Shown: piece after piece, positions 34,557 to 45,587 of the stretch
How positions within the stretch are numbered: the first letter of the stretch is position 1
Layout of the letters: each line of letters starts with the position of its first letter
DNA from: Inia geoffrensis
Taxonomy: Eukaryota > Chordata > Mammalia > Artiodactyla > Iniidae
DNA length: 64,000 nt
Assembly: GCA_036417435.1 (NCBI GenBank)
Contig: CM070917.1
Coordinates: forward strand, 57,758,436 to 57,822,435
Direction of reading: 5' to 3'
Program-made: the position numbers and the translations under genes
Notes under the pieces: generated by a model
Seen by the model: the letters and a program-made list of their open reading frames with translations, nothing else
Databases searched by the model: none
Told to the model about the DNA's origin: nothing

Positions 34557-34904
34557 GCTACGGCGCCCGCGCGGGGCCAAGCGCTGCAGAACGCGGAATG
34601 CGGCTGTCCGCGGACGGAGGCCCCGCCCCGAGAAGCGTGCATTTCCAGAATGCCTCACCTGCGCGGACTTCAAGACTAAAAGTTCCATCTCCCACTACGG
34701 TGGGACCCTCGCAGGGTGACAGCGTGTACCGTCTCCCGGGCGGTCAGAAATCTTGTTCACAAGTCACTGCGCCGCCGGCTCGGACCACAAAATGCTGCGT
34801 TTAGTAATGTTACAACCCTGGGCGTCACAGTGTCCGCTGAACCGCGCCCTGCGCAGCATGCTCCACCCGCTCTGTCCTCCGGGCCGGTGGCTATTCCCCG
34901 GAGG

Positions 34905-35845
34905 AGCCCACCTTCTGGTTCCGTGGGCCCGGGCAGAAGCCCCTACGGGGCATCGGGGATATAGGGCGGGGCGCCACGTATACCTGCAGCCTTGGCTCCC
35001 ACCCGTGTGTCCTGGCTGGCGTGGGGGTCATAGGATGGCACCCAGCCCTGTTTGGTCTCCCCAACTGATCCCGCAGCCCAGTCTGCATGGGCCCCGCCAC
35101 CTTTCTAGCAGCCTAGCAGCTCCTGGGCGGTGGGGTCATGATAAGATGAGGCGTCCCATGGCATGAGTCCAGCGCTCACCCCTTTCTGTGAAATGAACTC
35201 CTTGATCAGAAGTAGTGCTGCGAGGACACCAAGATGGGCCTCTCAGTCCACAACAGTGCCGCTGGCAGAAGCCCCCTGGGCGAGGGGGGAGGCAAATCTG
35301 TATCCAGAGTGTCTATTCCCGTGAGGACACGTCACTGCCCCCTGAGGGAAGAGTCCTGATCAGCTAATCTGCTGTTGGGCAGCTGGCTGGTCCCACAGGT
35401 AATAGTGCCATCTGGGGGGCTCAGTGCTCTTGACCCACTGGGCCCTCAGCAGCGGTGGCCAGGTGAGCCTAAGTGAGGGGAAGTCCATGTAACTGAGCCC
35501 CGTAGAGCCTCCATTCCTGCCCATGTGGTCACTTTGTCCGTAGGCCCATTGACCGAGCGCTGGGGGCCTGGGAAAAGCCGTTGGCTCATGTCCAGAGATT
35601 GTGCACTGCATCCACCTGGCCATGGAGAGCCTCCTGGGCAGAGGGTGCTCTTTTGTGAGCCTTCCCTGGGACACAAATGTGTTGTGTCCACTCTGAGAAG
35701 TCCATCCACATCTCTCCCCCAGACTTCCTGTGACCAATCTTCCAGGTCCTGTTTCTTCCAAGTCCCTGCCCGTTCAGTCAAACCTTAGCAGCTGCCTGTG
35801 ATTCAATACAGATGTAACTTCTTGCCATCCCTCACTGCACACATA
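34905..35845. other. Intergenic, no gene seen
   Basis: No exon recognised. The 35150-35790 part has a long minus-strand open frame (35360-35761) and might be a degraded repeat-derived sequence, but I could not assign it to any family. Confidence 0.4.
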
Positions 35846-36075
35846 CAGGCACGACTCTGAGATACTGAGGGTTCTGATCCAGACCACTGCAATAAAGCAA
35901 ATATTGCAATATTTCACAGGAATTTCTTGCTCTCCCAGTGCATATAAAAGTTATGTTTTATGCTATACTGTAGTCTATTAAATGTGCAATAGCATTATGT
36001 CTGAAAAAAAGATGTACATACCTTTATGCACATACATTAATTTTTTTTATACCTTAATTTAAAATGCTTTATTAC
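35846..36075 (+). mobile_element. Tigger-type (TcMar) terminal fragment
   Basis: Starts at caggcacgactctgagatac and continues with tgatccagaccactgcaata, cagtgcatataaaagttatg, atactgtagtctattaaatg and tgcaatagcattatgtctg. This block order is that of one terminus of Tigger1-like DNA transposons reading inward. No transposase coding sequence remains. Confidence 0.75.
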
Positions 36076-36164
36076 CCCCAGTCCATCAAGAGAGACATTG
36101 GAAGAGAGAAATTGTGTTCTATGGCAGGATCTCCAGGGGCACCTGTCTTGAAATACTCAGAGGT

Positions 36165-36232
36165 CTTTTTGTATAACTGAATCGCTGAGTTGTCCACCTG
36201 AAACTAACACGATATTATAAATCAACTATACT
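36165..36232 (+). mobile_element. Very short L1 3' tip
   Basis: The tract from gtataactgaatcgctgagt to attataaatcaactatactc matches the tip of the L1 at 21.3 kb (tgaatcactttgctgg ... ttgtaaatcaactatac). It is an extremely 5'-truncated insertion of the same 3' end. Confidence 0.65.
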
Positions 36233-36622
36233 CTTTTTTCCATTTTTTTATTACATTTGGACCTTTAAGAAACATATACCATCAGTCATACCACTATTCA
36301 GTAAAAATCTATTTTAGTTTTTAGAATTAGAAAATAAGAATCAAAAGTATGAAAACCACATGGGTATATATAGTAAGTGCTCAACAAATGTTGGCTTTTA
36401 TTATTATTAGGTGATCATGGGATTGACTTTCACTAATTTGCTCTTGAGTTATAAGCTGCTGTTGACCCAGGGATAGTTTCTAAGAAGACCAAGTTCCTGA
36501 CACTCCAGGGAATATAAGGGAAATACAACTTCCCTTTAGTGCAGTCTACCCCAAAGATGGACTGGATAAAGCCCCAAAGAGCTTTATCCAGACTACTATG
36601 TGGGATCTTTCAGGTCATTTTA

Positions 36623-36868
36623 TTTATTTTATTTTATTTTATTTTATTTTTATTTTATTTTATTTTATTTTTTTTTGCGGTACGCGGGCCTCTCACTGTT
36701 GTGGCCTCTCCCGTTGCGGAGCACAGGCTCCGGACGCGCAGACTCAGCGGCCATGGCTCACGGGCCCAGCCGCTCCGCGGCATGTGGGATCTTCCCGGAC
36801 CGGGGCACGAACCCGTGTCCCCTGCATCGGCAGGCGGACTCTCAACCACTGCGCCACCAGGGAAGCCC
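36623..36868 (-). mobile_element. CHR-2-type SINE, minus strand, perfect target duplication
   Basis: Reverse SINE with a TTTTA-repeat tail at the left (36623-36672), then gcggtacgcgggcctctcac and the body, ending gcgccaccagggaagccc. The direct repeat tcaggtcatttta is perfect at 36610-36622 and 36869-36881. Its body is nearly identical to the plus-strand copy that follows 65 bp later. Confidence 0.92.
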
Positions 36869-36933
36869 TCAGGTCATTTTAGATGGTGTGCAGACCTTTT
36901 AAATAATGTTCTTTAAAATACCATGTATTTAAG

Positions 36934-37152
36934 GGGCTTCCCTGGTGGCGCAGTGGTTGAGAGTCCGCCTGCCGATGCAGGGGACACGGGTTCGTGCCCC
37001 GGTCCGGGAAGATCCCACATGCCGCGGAGCGGCTGGGCCCGTGAGCCATGGCCGCTGAGTCTGCGCGTCCGGAGCCTGTGCTCCGCAACGGGAGAGGCCA
37101 CAACAGTGAGAGGCCCGCGTACAAAAACAACAACAACAACAACAAAAAACCT
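36934..37152 (+). mobile_element. CHR-2-type SINE, plus strand
   Basis: Begins gggcttccctggtggcgcag, ends gagaggcccgcgtac and a CAA-repeat tail (acaacaacaacaac). Target duplication atgtatttaag (36923-36933) against atgtacttaag (37153-37163), one mismatch. Forms a head-to-head inverted pair with the copy at 36623-36868. Confidence 0.9.
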
Positions 37153-37707
37153 ATGTACTTAAGAATAAACATAACTGGTAAAATATCTATGTTTAAATAT
37201 ATTTTTATGACAAAAGACAACAGTTTTGCATTCGTCGTGCTGATATAAAGTTTCCTTTTAAAATAAATTATTAAAGTGTAACAAGTAAGTTGATTCAAAG
37301 AAAGCTGTTAAGTAATCATAGTAGAGGTGGTACCTAGAAACAGTAAAAATTGAGGAGGTGGTATGCAAATGATTGCACCTTGAGAAGTGCTGTGTGATGA
37401 ACTGAATCTGCCTGCTCCCCATTCTGCTACATACGAAAATATTAACACTCGTTTTATGGAGTTTACATATATCACACAGTTATAAAATTTTCATACTGGA
37501 CAAGACCATGAGATCATCACAGAACAACCCTCCTTGTTTTAGTTATAGGTGGATTCTGAGGTCTAGAGACACTGTGCTTTGATTAACTGCAGTACGTTCT
37601 GGAGGAATTGGGATTTCACCCTGTTAGAGAAAACATTCATGTTTTCTGGTGGTCTAGACCCCGAGTAGAAAAGGAATTTAAATTAAGGTATAAAAAATGC
37701 TTTATTG

Positions 37708-37916
37708 GGGCTTCCCTGGTGGTGCAGTGGCTGAGAGTCCACCTGCTGATGCAGGGGACACGGGTTCGTGCCCCAGTCTGGGAGGATCCCACATGCCGCG
37801 GAGCGGCTGGGCCCGTGAGCCATGGATGCTGGGCCTGCGCGTCCGGAGCCTGTGCTCCGCAGCGGGAGAGGCCACAGCGGTGAGAGGCCCGCGTACTCCA
37901 AAAAAAAAAAAAAATT
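37708..37916 (+). mobile_element. CHR-2-type SINE, plus strand, 17-bp target duplication
   Basis: Starts gggcttccctggtggtgcag and ends gaggcccgcgtactcc plus an A run. The flanking direct repeat taaaaaatgctttattg is perfect at 37691-37707 and 37917-37933. More diverged internally (CpG decay) than the 36.6 and 36.9 kb copies. Confidence 0.92.
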
Positions 37917-37933
37917 TAAAAAATGCTTTATTG

Positions 37934-38130
37934 CTGGGACTTCACTGGCAGTCCAGTGGTTAGGACTTTACCTTCCAGTGCAGGGGGTGTAGGTTCGATT
38001 CCTGGTTGGGGAGCTGGGATCCCTCATGCCTTGCGGCCACAAAACCAAAACATAAAACAGAAGCAATATTGTAACAAATTCAATAAGGACTTTAAAAATG
38101 GTTCACATCAAAAAAATCTTTAAAAAAATG
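37934..38130 (+). mobile_element. CHR/Bov-tA-like SINE with a different 3' body
   Basis: Head ctgggacttcactggcagtc, box-B-like ggttcgattcc, then a distinct tail body aacataaaacagaagcaata and caataaggactttaaaaatg. It abuts the previous SINE's target repeat directly, so one inserted next to the other's end. Confidence 0.8.
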
Positions 38131-38160
38131 CTTTACTGCTTAAAAAAATGCTGAAACAGG

Positions 38161-38283
38161 GAATTCCCTGGTGGTTCAGTAGTTAGGGCTCCATGCTTTC
38201 ACTGCTGAGGACCCGGGTTCAATCCCTGGTTGGGTAACTAAGGTCCCATAAGCTGCGCAGTGCAGCCAAAAAAAAAAAAAAAG
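38161..38283 (+). mobile_element. tRNA-derived SINE, short form, plus strand
   Basis: Starts gaattccctggtggttcagt, contains the box-B-like gggttcaatcc, and ends gcgcagtgcagcc with a 15-A run, followed by an 11-G run at 38283-38293. Only the tRNA-related part is present. No clear target duplication was found. Confidence 0.75.
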
Positions 38284-38309
38284 GGGGGGGGGGCCAAAAC
38301 AATTACAAT

Positions 38310-38600
38310 ACAGGTGTACCTCGTTTTATTTCACTTCACAGATATTTTTGCATTTTTTAACATTTGAAGGTTCATGACAACCTTGTATTGAGCAAGTCTA
38401 TTGGCACCATTTTTCCAACAGCATTTGCTCACCTCCTGTCTCTGTGTCATGTTTTGCTAATTCTCACAATATTTCAAACTTCTTCATTATTATATTTGTT
38501 ATGGTGATCAGTGGTCTTTGATGTTACTACTATGACTCGCTGAAGGCCCAGACGATGGTTAACATTTTTCATTTTATTTTTTTTGAAAGTTTTTGGCAAT
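38310..38600 (+). mobile_element. Internally deleted Tigger-type DNA transposon
   Basis: Opens acaggtgtacctcgttttat and runs through ttgagcaagtctattggcac, ccaacagcatttgctcacct and tcattattatatttgttatg. It then jumps directly to gactcgctgaaggcccagac, which belongs near the opposite terminus of Tigger1. This is the layout of a non-autonomous deletion derivative. A CHR SINE follows at its right. Confidence 0.75.
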
Positions 38601-38604
38601 TGGG

Positions 38605-38750
38605 TCTTTAAAAAAATATTTATTTATTATTTAGGCTGCACCGGGTCTTAGTTGTGGCATGCAGGATCTATTTCCCCCACCAGGGATCGAACTTGGGCCC
38701 CCTGCACTGGGAGCGTGGAGTCCTAACCACTGGACCACCAGGGAAGTCTC
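38605..38750 (-). mobile_element. CHR-type SINE, minus strand
   Basis: Left A/T tail (aaaaaatatttatttattat), the box-B complement gggatcgaacttggg near 38682, and the head complement ccactggaccaccagggaag at the right. Direct repeats around tgggt are too degenerate to set the ends exactly. Confidence 0.8.
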
Positions 38751-39813
38751 TTGGGTTTGCTGCTTTTTCAGTGACCTGCCCACCTTAGCTCTGGGCCTTG
38801 CCCCACCGGGTTCCCAGGAGAAATCAGGGACCCTGTTTTGATGGCAGCACCTCTACCGTCATTCCTGGCCTGCAGACTTGGGAGGGCTTTTCAAGAACCC
38901 GAGGTCCTCACCAAAGGCTTTCTTGGGGCCTCTGTCCAGTGTGTGTGCTTCGGGGCCACGAGGGGCTCAAGGAGCGGGTTGCACCTGATAAATTCATGTT
39001 AAGTCCTTGTCTGCCCCAGCCCTTGTAGTCTTTCCTCTGTATTATACCAAGAAATTCCTGGCACCTTAGCTGGGCCATGTTAAGTCCAAGTTTCCAGCAA
39101 CAAAGGAGCTTCTCACAGACGAAAGCAAACAGTGGGGCCCCGAGTCTCAGGTGCCCATACTCTGTCCAGCTCCCTGGGGGTCGGCTGCCACGGGCACCTG
39201 TGAGGGACGCCCCCGCAAGACTCTCCAGTGTGAGTCAGCAATATCTTGGTATTCTTGGGGCATGAAGCAGGTAGCTGCTTCGGTGGGGTCTTCACGAGTG
39301 GGGGCGGGAGGGCTGCCTCAGACAGGGAGCAGGGTTGCTTCTGCTGGGAGGCAAGGCTCAACGGGATTATGGGGGGTCAAGATCAGTCCACTCAGCTCTC
39401 TCCATCTGACTCTTTCACACTTAAAGCTCTGACCTGGTGAGGCTGAGAATTCAATTTACATTGTAATCCTACAACCCACAGGATAAAACTTGGGGAATGA
39501 TTTCCAGACACAACAGTCTTGCTACAAGAAACAAGATTTTCTTTTATAGTAGTCTTACACATTTTCTGCTTTTCTGACTCCACCTTGAACAGAGGATTTA
39601 AAGTCCCTTGCTTGTCATTTAAAAAAATGAAATCTTCCCAGTGTGGTCAGAAATCACCAGCCTACCCCACAGTCCTGATTTCCCCCAGGATGTTGCTTTG
39701 CAGCTGCTTGGCTCCCAGAACCTGGCTTTCAGGAAACACTTCCTTCCAGGTCATCACAGAAAAGTATGTGGCTGCAGCATGTCTCCACCACCCGTGTCCA
39801 ATTTGCCACAGAC
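38751..39813. other. Intergenic, no gene seen
   Basis: Unique-looking sequence, no recognisable exon or repeat family. Confidence 0.45.
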
Positions 39814-40245
39814 TGTATTAGTCTCCCTGGCTGCCATGACAGATTACCACGGCTGGGCCACTTACACAACAGAAACTTATTGTTTCACGGTCTGCAGGTT
39901 GGAAGTCTGAGATCAAGGTGTCGGCAGGGCCGGCTCCCTCTGAGGCTGTGAGCGGGACTCTGTCCCAGCTTCTCTCCCAGCTTCTGGTGGGTTGCCAGCA
40001 AGGCCTGGCATATGGAAGCATCACCTGGCCTCTGCCTCCATCTTCACGTAGCCTCCTGTCTGTGTCCAGGTTTCCCCTTTTCATAAGGACTCCAGTCATG
40101 TTGGATCAGGGCCAACTTGAATGACTTCCTTCTAACTTGATCACCTCTGTAGAGACTGTCTCCCTAAATAAGGGCATATTCTGAGCTATTGGGGGTTAGG
40201 ACCTCCACATCTGAATTTTGGGGGGACACAGTTCAGTCCATAACA
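39814..40245 (+). mobile_element. MLT1-like (ERVL-MaLR) solo LTR
   Basis: Begins tgtattagtctccctggctg, continues ttacacaacagaaacttatt and gaagtctgagatcaaggtgt, and ends ttcagtccataaca. This is the classic text of an old mammalian MaLR-type LTR of about 430 bp. The subfamily was not resolved. Confidence 0.65.
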
Positions 40246-41439
40246 CAATAATGAGATCATCGCTGCGTACAACCAGTTCTGGGTTCCTGTCTTCGAAGGT
40301 CTCTGTCCTGGGCTGACTTCTGGCATTAACTATGCATCATGGAATCCTCTGTAAACAGGCATCTCTCTGGGAATTTCAAGCAGGAAGTTGTTTATTACAG
40401 AGATTCAGCCCTTCAAAACCAGGGTTTCAGGAATGAAGGTCAGGAGTCCCATCACTGGATGTTGGGGGCATGGGAGCTTTCGTAGACTCGAAAGGAAAGG
40501 CTCGGCACAGTGACCCCCTGCCTCACAACCACACCTGCCAAGGCCCCAGTTGGCCGCCTCTACACCTCTTCCACCATCGGATGGAACACTTAGTACCGGA
40601 GGAAATTAACCTGGAATCCTGATGGGAGGCCTTCCAGGGAAGCTACAACGGGGTGGCCCTTACCTGACTCGCAGACTGGGGCAAGCAGGCGGAGTGCAAG
40701 TGCGGCCGCGCGGGCCGGTTTGCTCACAGGTGTAGCTGACAGGGCCTTGCGGGCCGGGGTGGCGGGTCAAGGAACACATGGCAGGACTTGAACCTCCACC
40801 AACTAAGGCCGCCTTGGGTGACCAGCGCGGGAGCCCATCCGGGACCTCCTGCCCCTCATCGCTCCTCGGCCTTCATCCTCCGTCCACCTTCTCTGCCCAC
40901 CTCTCAGCCTCCGCTGGGTGCCCACCTTCCCAGGCCTCCAGGTTTCACTCCCAGACAAGGGCTCTGATTGGTTCTCTCCAGGCCAATCAGCTGTGGCCTT
41001 GCGGGCGTCATGCCCTCACCTGAGCCAATCCGCAGAGGGGTGGGCGGGTGCTCGCTGGCAGAGAGGAGGGAATTTCCTCCAAAATAGGCGCTCTTCGAGG
41101 CCACGAAACACCAGCGATTCTAGGACAAGCCCAACGTGAGAATGTGGGTCATGCTGATGCCTGGTCGGGCCAGGACACCCCAGGGAGGACGAGCTGGGGG
41201 GCTGGCCGGGGGTGCACGTGCAGCATGTTAAAAACTGTCAGGGTCCTGGTCAGGGGTCCCCAGGGTCAGGGGTCCTGGGGGGGGGGGGTCAGACTAAGGA
41301 GGCGGTGGGTGACAGCAGCAGAGAACGCGGGGTGAGCCAAGGAATCTTTTGGAAGAAGTCGGAAGAATCCAGGCCAAGTCCCAGACGTTGGGTATGAGCC
41401 CAGGAAATAGTGCTGAAGACACAGATGAGGTGTTGGCGG
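40246..41439. other. Intergenic, small CpG-rich patches
   Basis: No exon recognised. A short CpG-rich patch (gcggccgcgcgggccgg) lies near 40704-40720. Confidence 0.45.
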
Positions 41440-41930
41440 GACCAGCTGCATGGACGCTACGTGGGCACAGAGGATGGGGCAGCCCCGCGTGCGGGCCGGT
41501 GGGAGCTCCCAGGCGGGCGTCCTGGGAGGGGGGAAGTCCTGGGGAAGGGCGGAGCTCAGAGACGCCGCGGGGAGAGGGGCTGCAGGGGAAGACCCTGCCT
41601 GCTGGTGACCCTCGAGGGACCCATGAGTGGGGACGCTGGGCCGCAGCGGGTCAAGGGTTGAGACACATCTTTTGGGGGCTTGAGAGCAGAAGAAACGCGG
41701 GGCCTCGGGGAGGGGTGCAGGGCCGCAGGGGCGTCCACCTTCCTGGAAGTGTAGCGCAGGACGCTCAGCCGGGCTGCGGGCGGGCAAAGGCTAGCACCGC
41801 AGCGGCCACGCGGTGGCGCTGCAGGACAGCCGGGCGGCCGCGGGACAACACCAGGGCCTGGGATGTGGGCCGGCTCCCCGCAAGGCGGTTACGGATACCC
41901 GTCCCCCAGCGCTCCGCATCCCAGCACTGG
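41440..41930. promoter_or_regulatory. CpG-rich intergenic stretch with CTCF-like motif
   Basis: About 0.5 kb of raised GC and CpG between CHMP6 and RPTOR, holding ccacgcggtggcgctg at 41806-41821. That is close to the CTCF core (CCASYAGRKGGCRS) in which GGTGGCGC is the most conserved part. The combination suggests a boundary or enhancer element rather than a gene promoter, as no exon follows. Confidence 0.4.
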
Positions 41931-42205
41931 GCACCTCAGCACTCCCACACCTAGAACCCCGCACCTCGCACCCCACACCGGGCACCCACCCCCGGACACA
42001 GGCCATCTGGTACCCCAGCACCTGGCACCCCTCACCTCAGCATCTCGGACGCTGCGCCCCGTGGGGGCAGCACCCCACATCCCAGCACTCTGCACCGGTC
42101 CCAACACACCAGCCACCTGGCACCCCAGCATCTGGCATCCCACACCCAGCATCGTAGCGCCCTGGCATCCCTGCACTCCAGCACCCAGCACCAACAGGCA
42201 GCGAC
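41915..42205 (+). repeat. Degenerate minisatellite of CACCCCAGCA-type units
   Basis: Nearly 300 bp made of loosely repeated 10-25 bp units such as caccccagcacctggcac, caccccagcatctggcatc and cactccagcacccagcacc. It is C-rich on the plus strand. The units have drifted but keep the order cac-ccc-agca. Confidence 0.75.
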
Positions 42206-42332
42206 CCCTGCGGGGCTTTCAGGAAGGTGGGTCCAAGAAGAACAGATGGGGTGGGGGGAGGATCTGCCATGGGTCTGCCCTAGCTGGGAGAAGCTGGGAG
42301 AAGCCACGTCCTTTGAGCTGTTCTGCAGATAC

Positions 42333-42689
42333 TGAAACCCCCACCAGGTGGAAGAAGTTAACTGTATGCTGCCCACAAGCATGGAGACCCCAGAACGAAC
42401 GATTGGAACCAGAAGGTTGATGATGTTTACTCCCAATTACCTCACCTCCAACCAATCAGAAGAATGTTCACGCGCTGATCACTCCCCGCCCCCCCCGCCC
42501 CCCCCCCCCCCCATCTTTAAAAACTTTTCCCTGAAAGCCTTCAGGGAGTTTGGGCCTTTTAAGCACTAGCTGCCTGGACTCTTTGCTTAGTGCCTACAAT
42601 CAGTGCTGAACTTTCCTTCACCACAATCTGGTGTCAATAGATTGGCTTTACTGTGTGTGGGCAACAGAACCAAGTTTAGTTCCATAACA
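42333..42689 (+). mobile_element. Solo LTR of a gammaretrovirus-like (ERV1) endogenous retrovirus
   Basis: A 357-bp unit starting tgaaacccccaccaggtgg and ending ttccataaca (TG...CA). It has promoter-like parts in order: a CCAAT box (ccaaccaatcag near 42448), a C-rich run, a TATA-like tctttaaaaac near 42514, then ctttgcttagtgcctacaat near 42580. No internal viral genes adjoin it, so it is a recombined solo LTR. A CTCF-like ccaccaggtggaag lies at 42341-42354. Confidence 0.65.
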
Positions 42690-43180
42690 CATCTTCTTTG
42701 GAGAAATGTCTGTTCAAGTCCTTTGCCCAGTTTTGAATTGAGTTGTTTGTTTTTCAGTTGGTGAGTTGTGAGAGCTCCTCATGCGTTCTGGATATTAAAC
42801 CCTTATCAGATATATGATTTGCAAGTATTTTCTCTGTAGGTTATTTTTTTTCACATTCTTGATGCATGAAATTGTTTCACTTATATGAAGTCCAGTTTAT
42901 CTAGTTTTTGTGTTGCGCTTCTGGTGTCAAATCTAAGAATCCATTGCCAAACTCAAGGTCATGATAATTTACCCCTATGTTTTTTTCTTAGGAGTTTTAT
43001 AGTTTTAGCTCCTATATTTACGTCATTGATCCATTATGAGTTAGTTTTCGAATACGGTGTGAGGTAAGGGCCCACCTTTTGCGTGTGAATATTCAGTTGT
43101 CCCAGCACCATTTATTAAAAGACTATTCTTTCCCCAATGAATGGTTTTGTCACCCTTTTTGAGAATCAGTTGCCCATAGG
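42690..43180 (-). mobile_element. L1 fragment, antisense
   Basis: The plus strand carries the antisense of the L1 3' end: tcttctttggagaaatgtct near 42692, ttaaacccttatcagatata near 42795, and tcattgatccattatgagtt near 43023. It abuts the solo LTR directly. Confidence 0.8.
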
Positions 43181-45587
43181 GAACTCCATGTGGTTCTGCC
43201 TGGGCTTTGGCGGTGCTTGTTGCTGGCGGCTGCCACCTTCCCTGTGGAACTAGGGCTGGTGTCCAGTGTGGCTGGGCTCTCTCACAGCACAGCCCCCAGG
43301 CCACTCCTCCTGCAGGGCAGGGCACAGTGGGTGCTGGTGACAAGCTCTGGACCGGGCCCCTCCCTCCTCACACCAGTCCCTCCCCCGCAGTTGGGGGGCC
43401 TCTCTGGGAGCTCCCCTGTCTTGTCTCCTGTGTGGAGAGGCACTGGGCAGGCTCTGCTGGACCAGAACCTGTGCCCCCCCGGTGTCTGCCCCACACTCAG
43501 GCAGTGGCTTGTCCCCTCAGCTCCTCTTTCACGGCCTGTCCTCCTTCACACAGCAGCAACGTCTGGGTCGGTGTATCGGATGCCTCATCCAGATTTCTGA
43601 TCCTCAGCCACTTGTCCCAGCTGCACACTTTCAGGCCGTGTGGACGTGGGGCCGTGGCTTCCTGTGCTGGCCCCTGGTTCCCTCCCTGCACATCAGCCCT
43701 GGGAACCTGGGGGGCTGGCGGGTGAGTGGGTGTCTCAGGATGTGCCTGCTGGACAGGGGGAGGGGTGGGGACATGAAGCCCACCTCCCACCATCGGAAAA
43801 AGTCCCGGCCCCACGAGGTGGAGGCAAAAGAGACCTTTGCTCCAAGACGCAGATCCAGGGGCTGCAATCAACCTGCCAGGGTGTCTCTTCCACCTGATGC
43901 TGCTGAGGAGAAACTGGTGGAAACCAACTGGCTCAGGGGCTGACAACAGTCCAATTCGATCTCTCCCCAAAGCCCCATCCTGACCCTCGAGGCCGGGCCA
44001 CCTGCCGGGACCACAGGGCTCGGGAGGGGCCTCTGCCCTCCCCACCCAGCCTGGGTCTCCTACATCCTCCCCCACTTGCTTCTGGTCCTACGAGACTCGG
44101 GCTCAGAGCCACCTTGTCCGTGCCTGCACCCCATGCTTTTGCCAGAGTCCCTGTCCCCACCCACCAAGCGACACTGTCCCCCCTGTCCAGCACATGGCAG
44201 GGGCTGTGCCGAATCGGCCCCTCCAGACGGGGCGCTGGGGCAAGGCTGCAGGGAGTTAGGGGGGTTTAGACTTCAGCCTGAGTTTAGAGCACACAACTGG
44301 GCACATACCAGCTGCCATCCTCCCTCTGGTCCCCCTCTTCCTTCACCTGTTCTGGTCGTACCCCATCTTCACCTGCCCCAGGCTGTGAGGCACTGGCCAC
44401 TTTTTGGGGCACATGGGCCTCCAACGAGCTTGTGCAACTGAACCTGAGAAACAGAACAAACTTGAGAGGTCGACCCCTCTGACCCCTTCCTTCCCAGAGG
44501 AGCACCTGCAGAAATTCCAGGAACAAGATAGTGGCCGGCCAGCCTCATGGCACCCCCAGCCCTTGTCTGTAATCACCTTCTCCCAAACTCCCTCTGCCGG
44601 CCCCACATCCTGAGACTGGAATCGCCACCGCCCGCCTGCACGCGCATGTGTGTCTGTGTGTCGGCCACGGGGAACACGTCTTTGCCGGGAATTCTTGGCC
44701 CCTCCTGTGTGTGGAAGCACAGCGTCAGCACAGGCAGGAGGACCAGCCTGTGGCCACGTCTCAGGTGGTCCTGTGCCGAAAGCTGCTGAGCCAGGAGGGA
44801 CCTTCCTGGTTCCAAGTGACCCACAGAGCAGAGCCTTGCCGAGCTGGATGACCTCATGAGACGCCACTTCCCTGCCCACTCTCTCCTCGGCTGGATGGCT
44901 GTCTCTGCACAGCTGCCCCGTACAGTCGTCCCAGGCTCCTGGCCTGCAGGCCGACACTGGTCACTTGGTGCAGCTGGGCTCTCTTTTCCGGCCCCTTCAC
45001 CGCAGCTGTGTGGGGCCGAGTGGAGGGTGTGGGCCTGGGCCTGGCCTGGCGCCCTCCTGTGGTAGCTCCTTCCACGTGCCCATCTTTCATTTTTATGAGC
45101 ACTTGATTTGTACTCAAGTGCTGGTGACAGAATAACTGATGCTAATGGGAAAAATATTACTCTCTCCACTGAAGCGTGCCGGGTGCAGCTGAGTAAATGC
45201 TGGGTATCCTTCTTGTTTAAAACAAACCATAATTTAATTCAGGAGTTCCAGCTGCTCAGACCCCGGGTTTCCATGGCAACAGCTCCCCTCCCCACCTTGG
45301 AGCAGGCTCTGTGCTGGGGAATCCACCCACTTCCCGGCAGCCTCCCTCATGCGCCAGGCCTGGGGGCCTCCCCAGGGACGTGGGGGCAGCTGGCCCTGAA
45401 CGGATGACTCTGGAGAGCAGGGGCCATGGCCTGATGCCCTTCCCCAGTCCTCTCCTGGCACTGAGAACAGGGATTGACGTCTTCCTTCCCATCTCAGCAT
45501 CCACCCACCTTCTCTTGGCCAGCCCCCGCCCCTTGGCCTTTGGGGGCTCTGCTTGGTGGGGGACTTGTAGACAGAGAGAGTGGTCAG
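43181..45587. other. Intergenic, no gene seen
   Basis: GC-rich unique sequence upstream of no known gene. Open frames occur on both strands, none with recognisable similarity. Confidence 0.45.

Larger units (their letters stand above)
33990..34900. promoter_or_regulatory. CHMP6: CpG-island promoter of CHMP6
   Basis: High GC and CpG density spans the CHMP6 first exon from about 33.99 to 34.9 kb. No TATA box was seen within 100 bp upstream of the ATG, fitting a housekeeping CpG promoter. The transcription start cannot be fixed from sequence. The tandem repeat and the poly-C tract listed below lie inside it. Confidence 0.75.

Noticed and set aside
34166..34804. Repetitive ARAARPALPGP / AGQRGPGSAGRA frames near CHMP6
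   Set aside because: Translation of the 14-bp minisatellite; only exon 1 of CHMP6 is coding here.
16131..38283. Regularly recurring similar segments suggesting an array
   Set aside because: They are dispersed SINE copies with target duplications; no CRISPR-like direct repeats or spacers exist, and the DNA is mammalian.
41266..42436. Long overlapping open frames on both strands at 41.3-42.4 kb
   Set aside because: CpG-rich DNA and a C-rich minisatellite explain the lack of stops; no splice or domain support.
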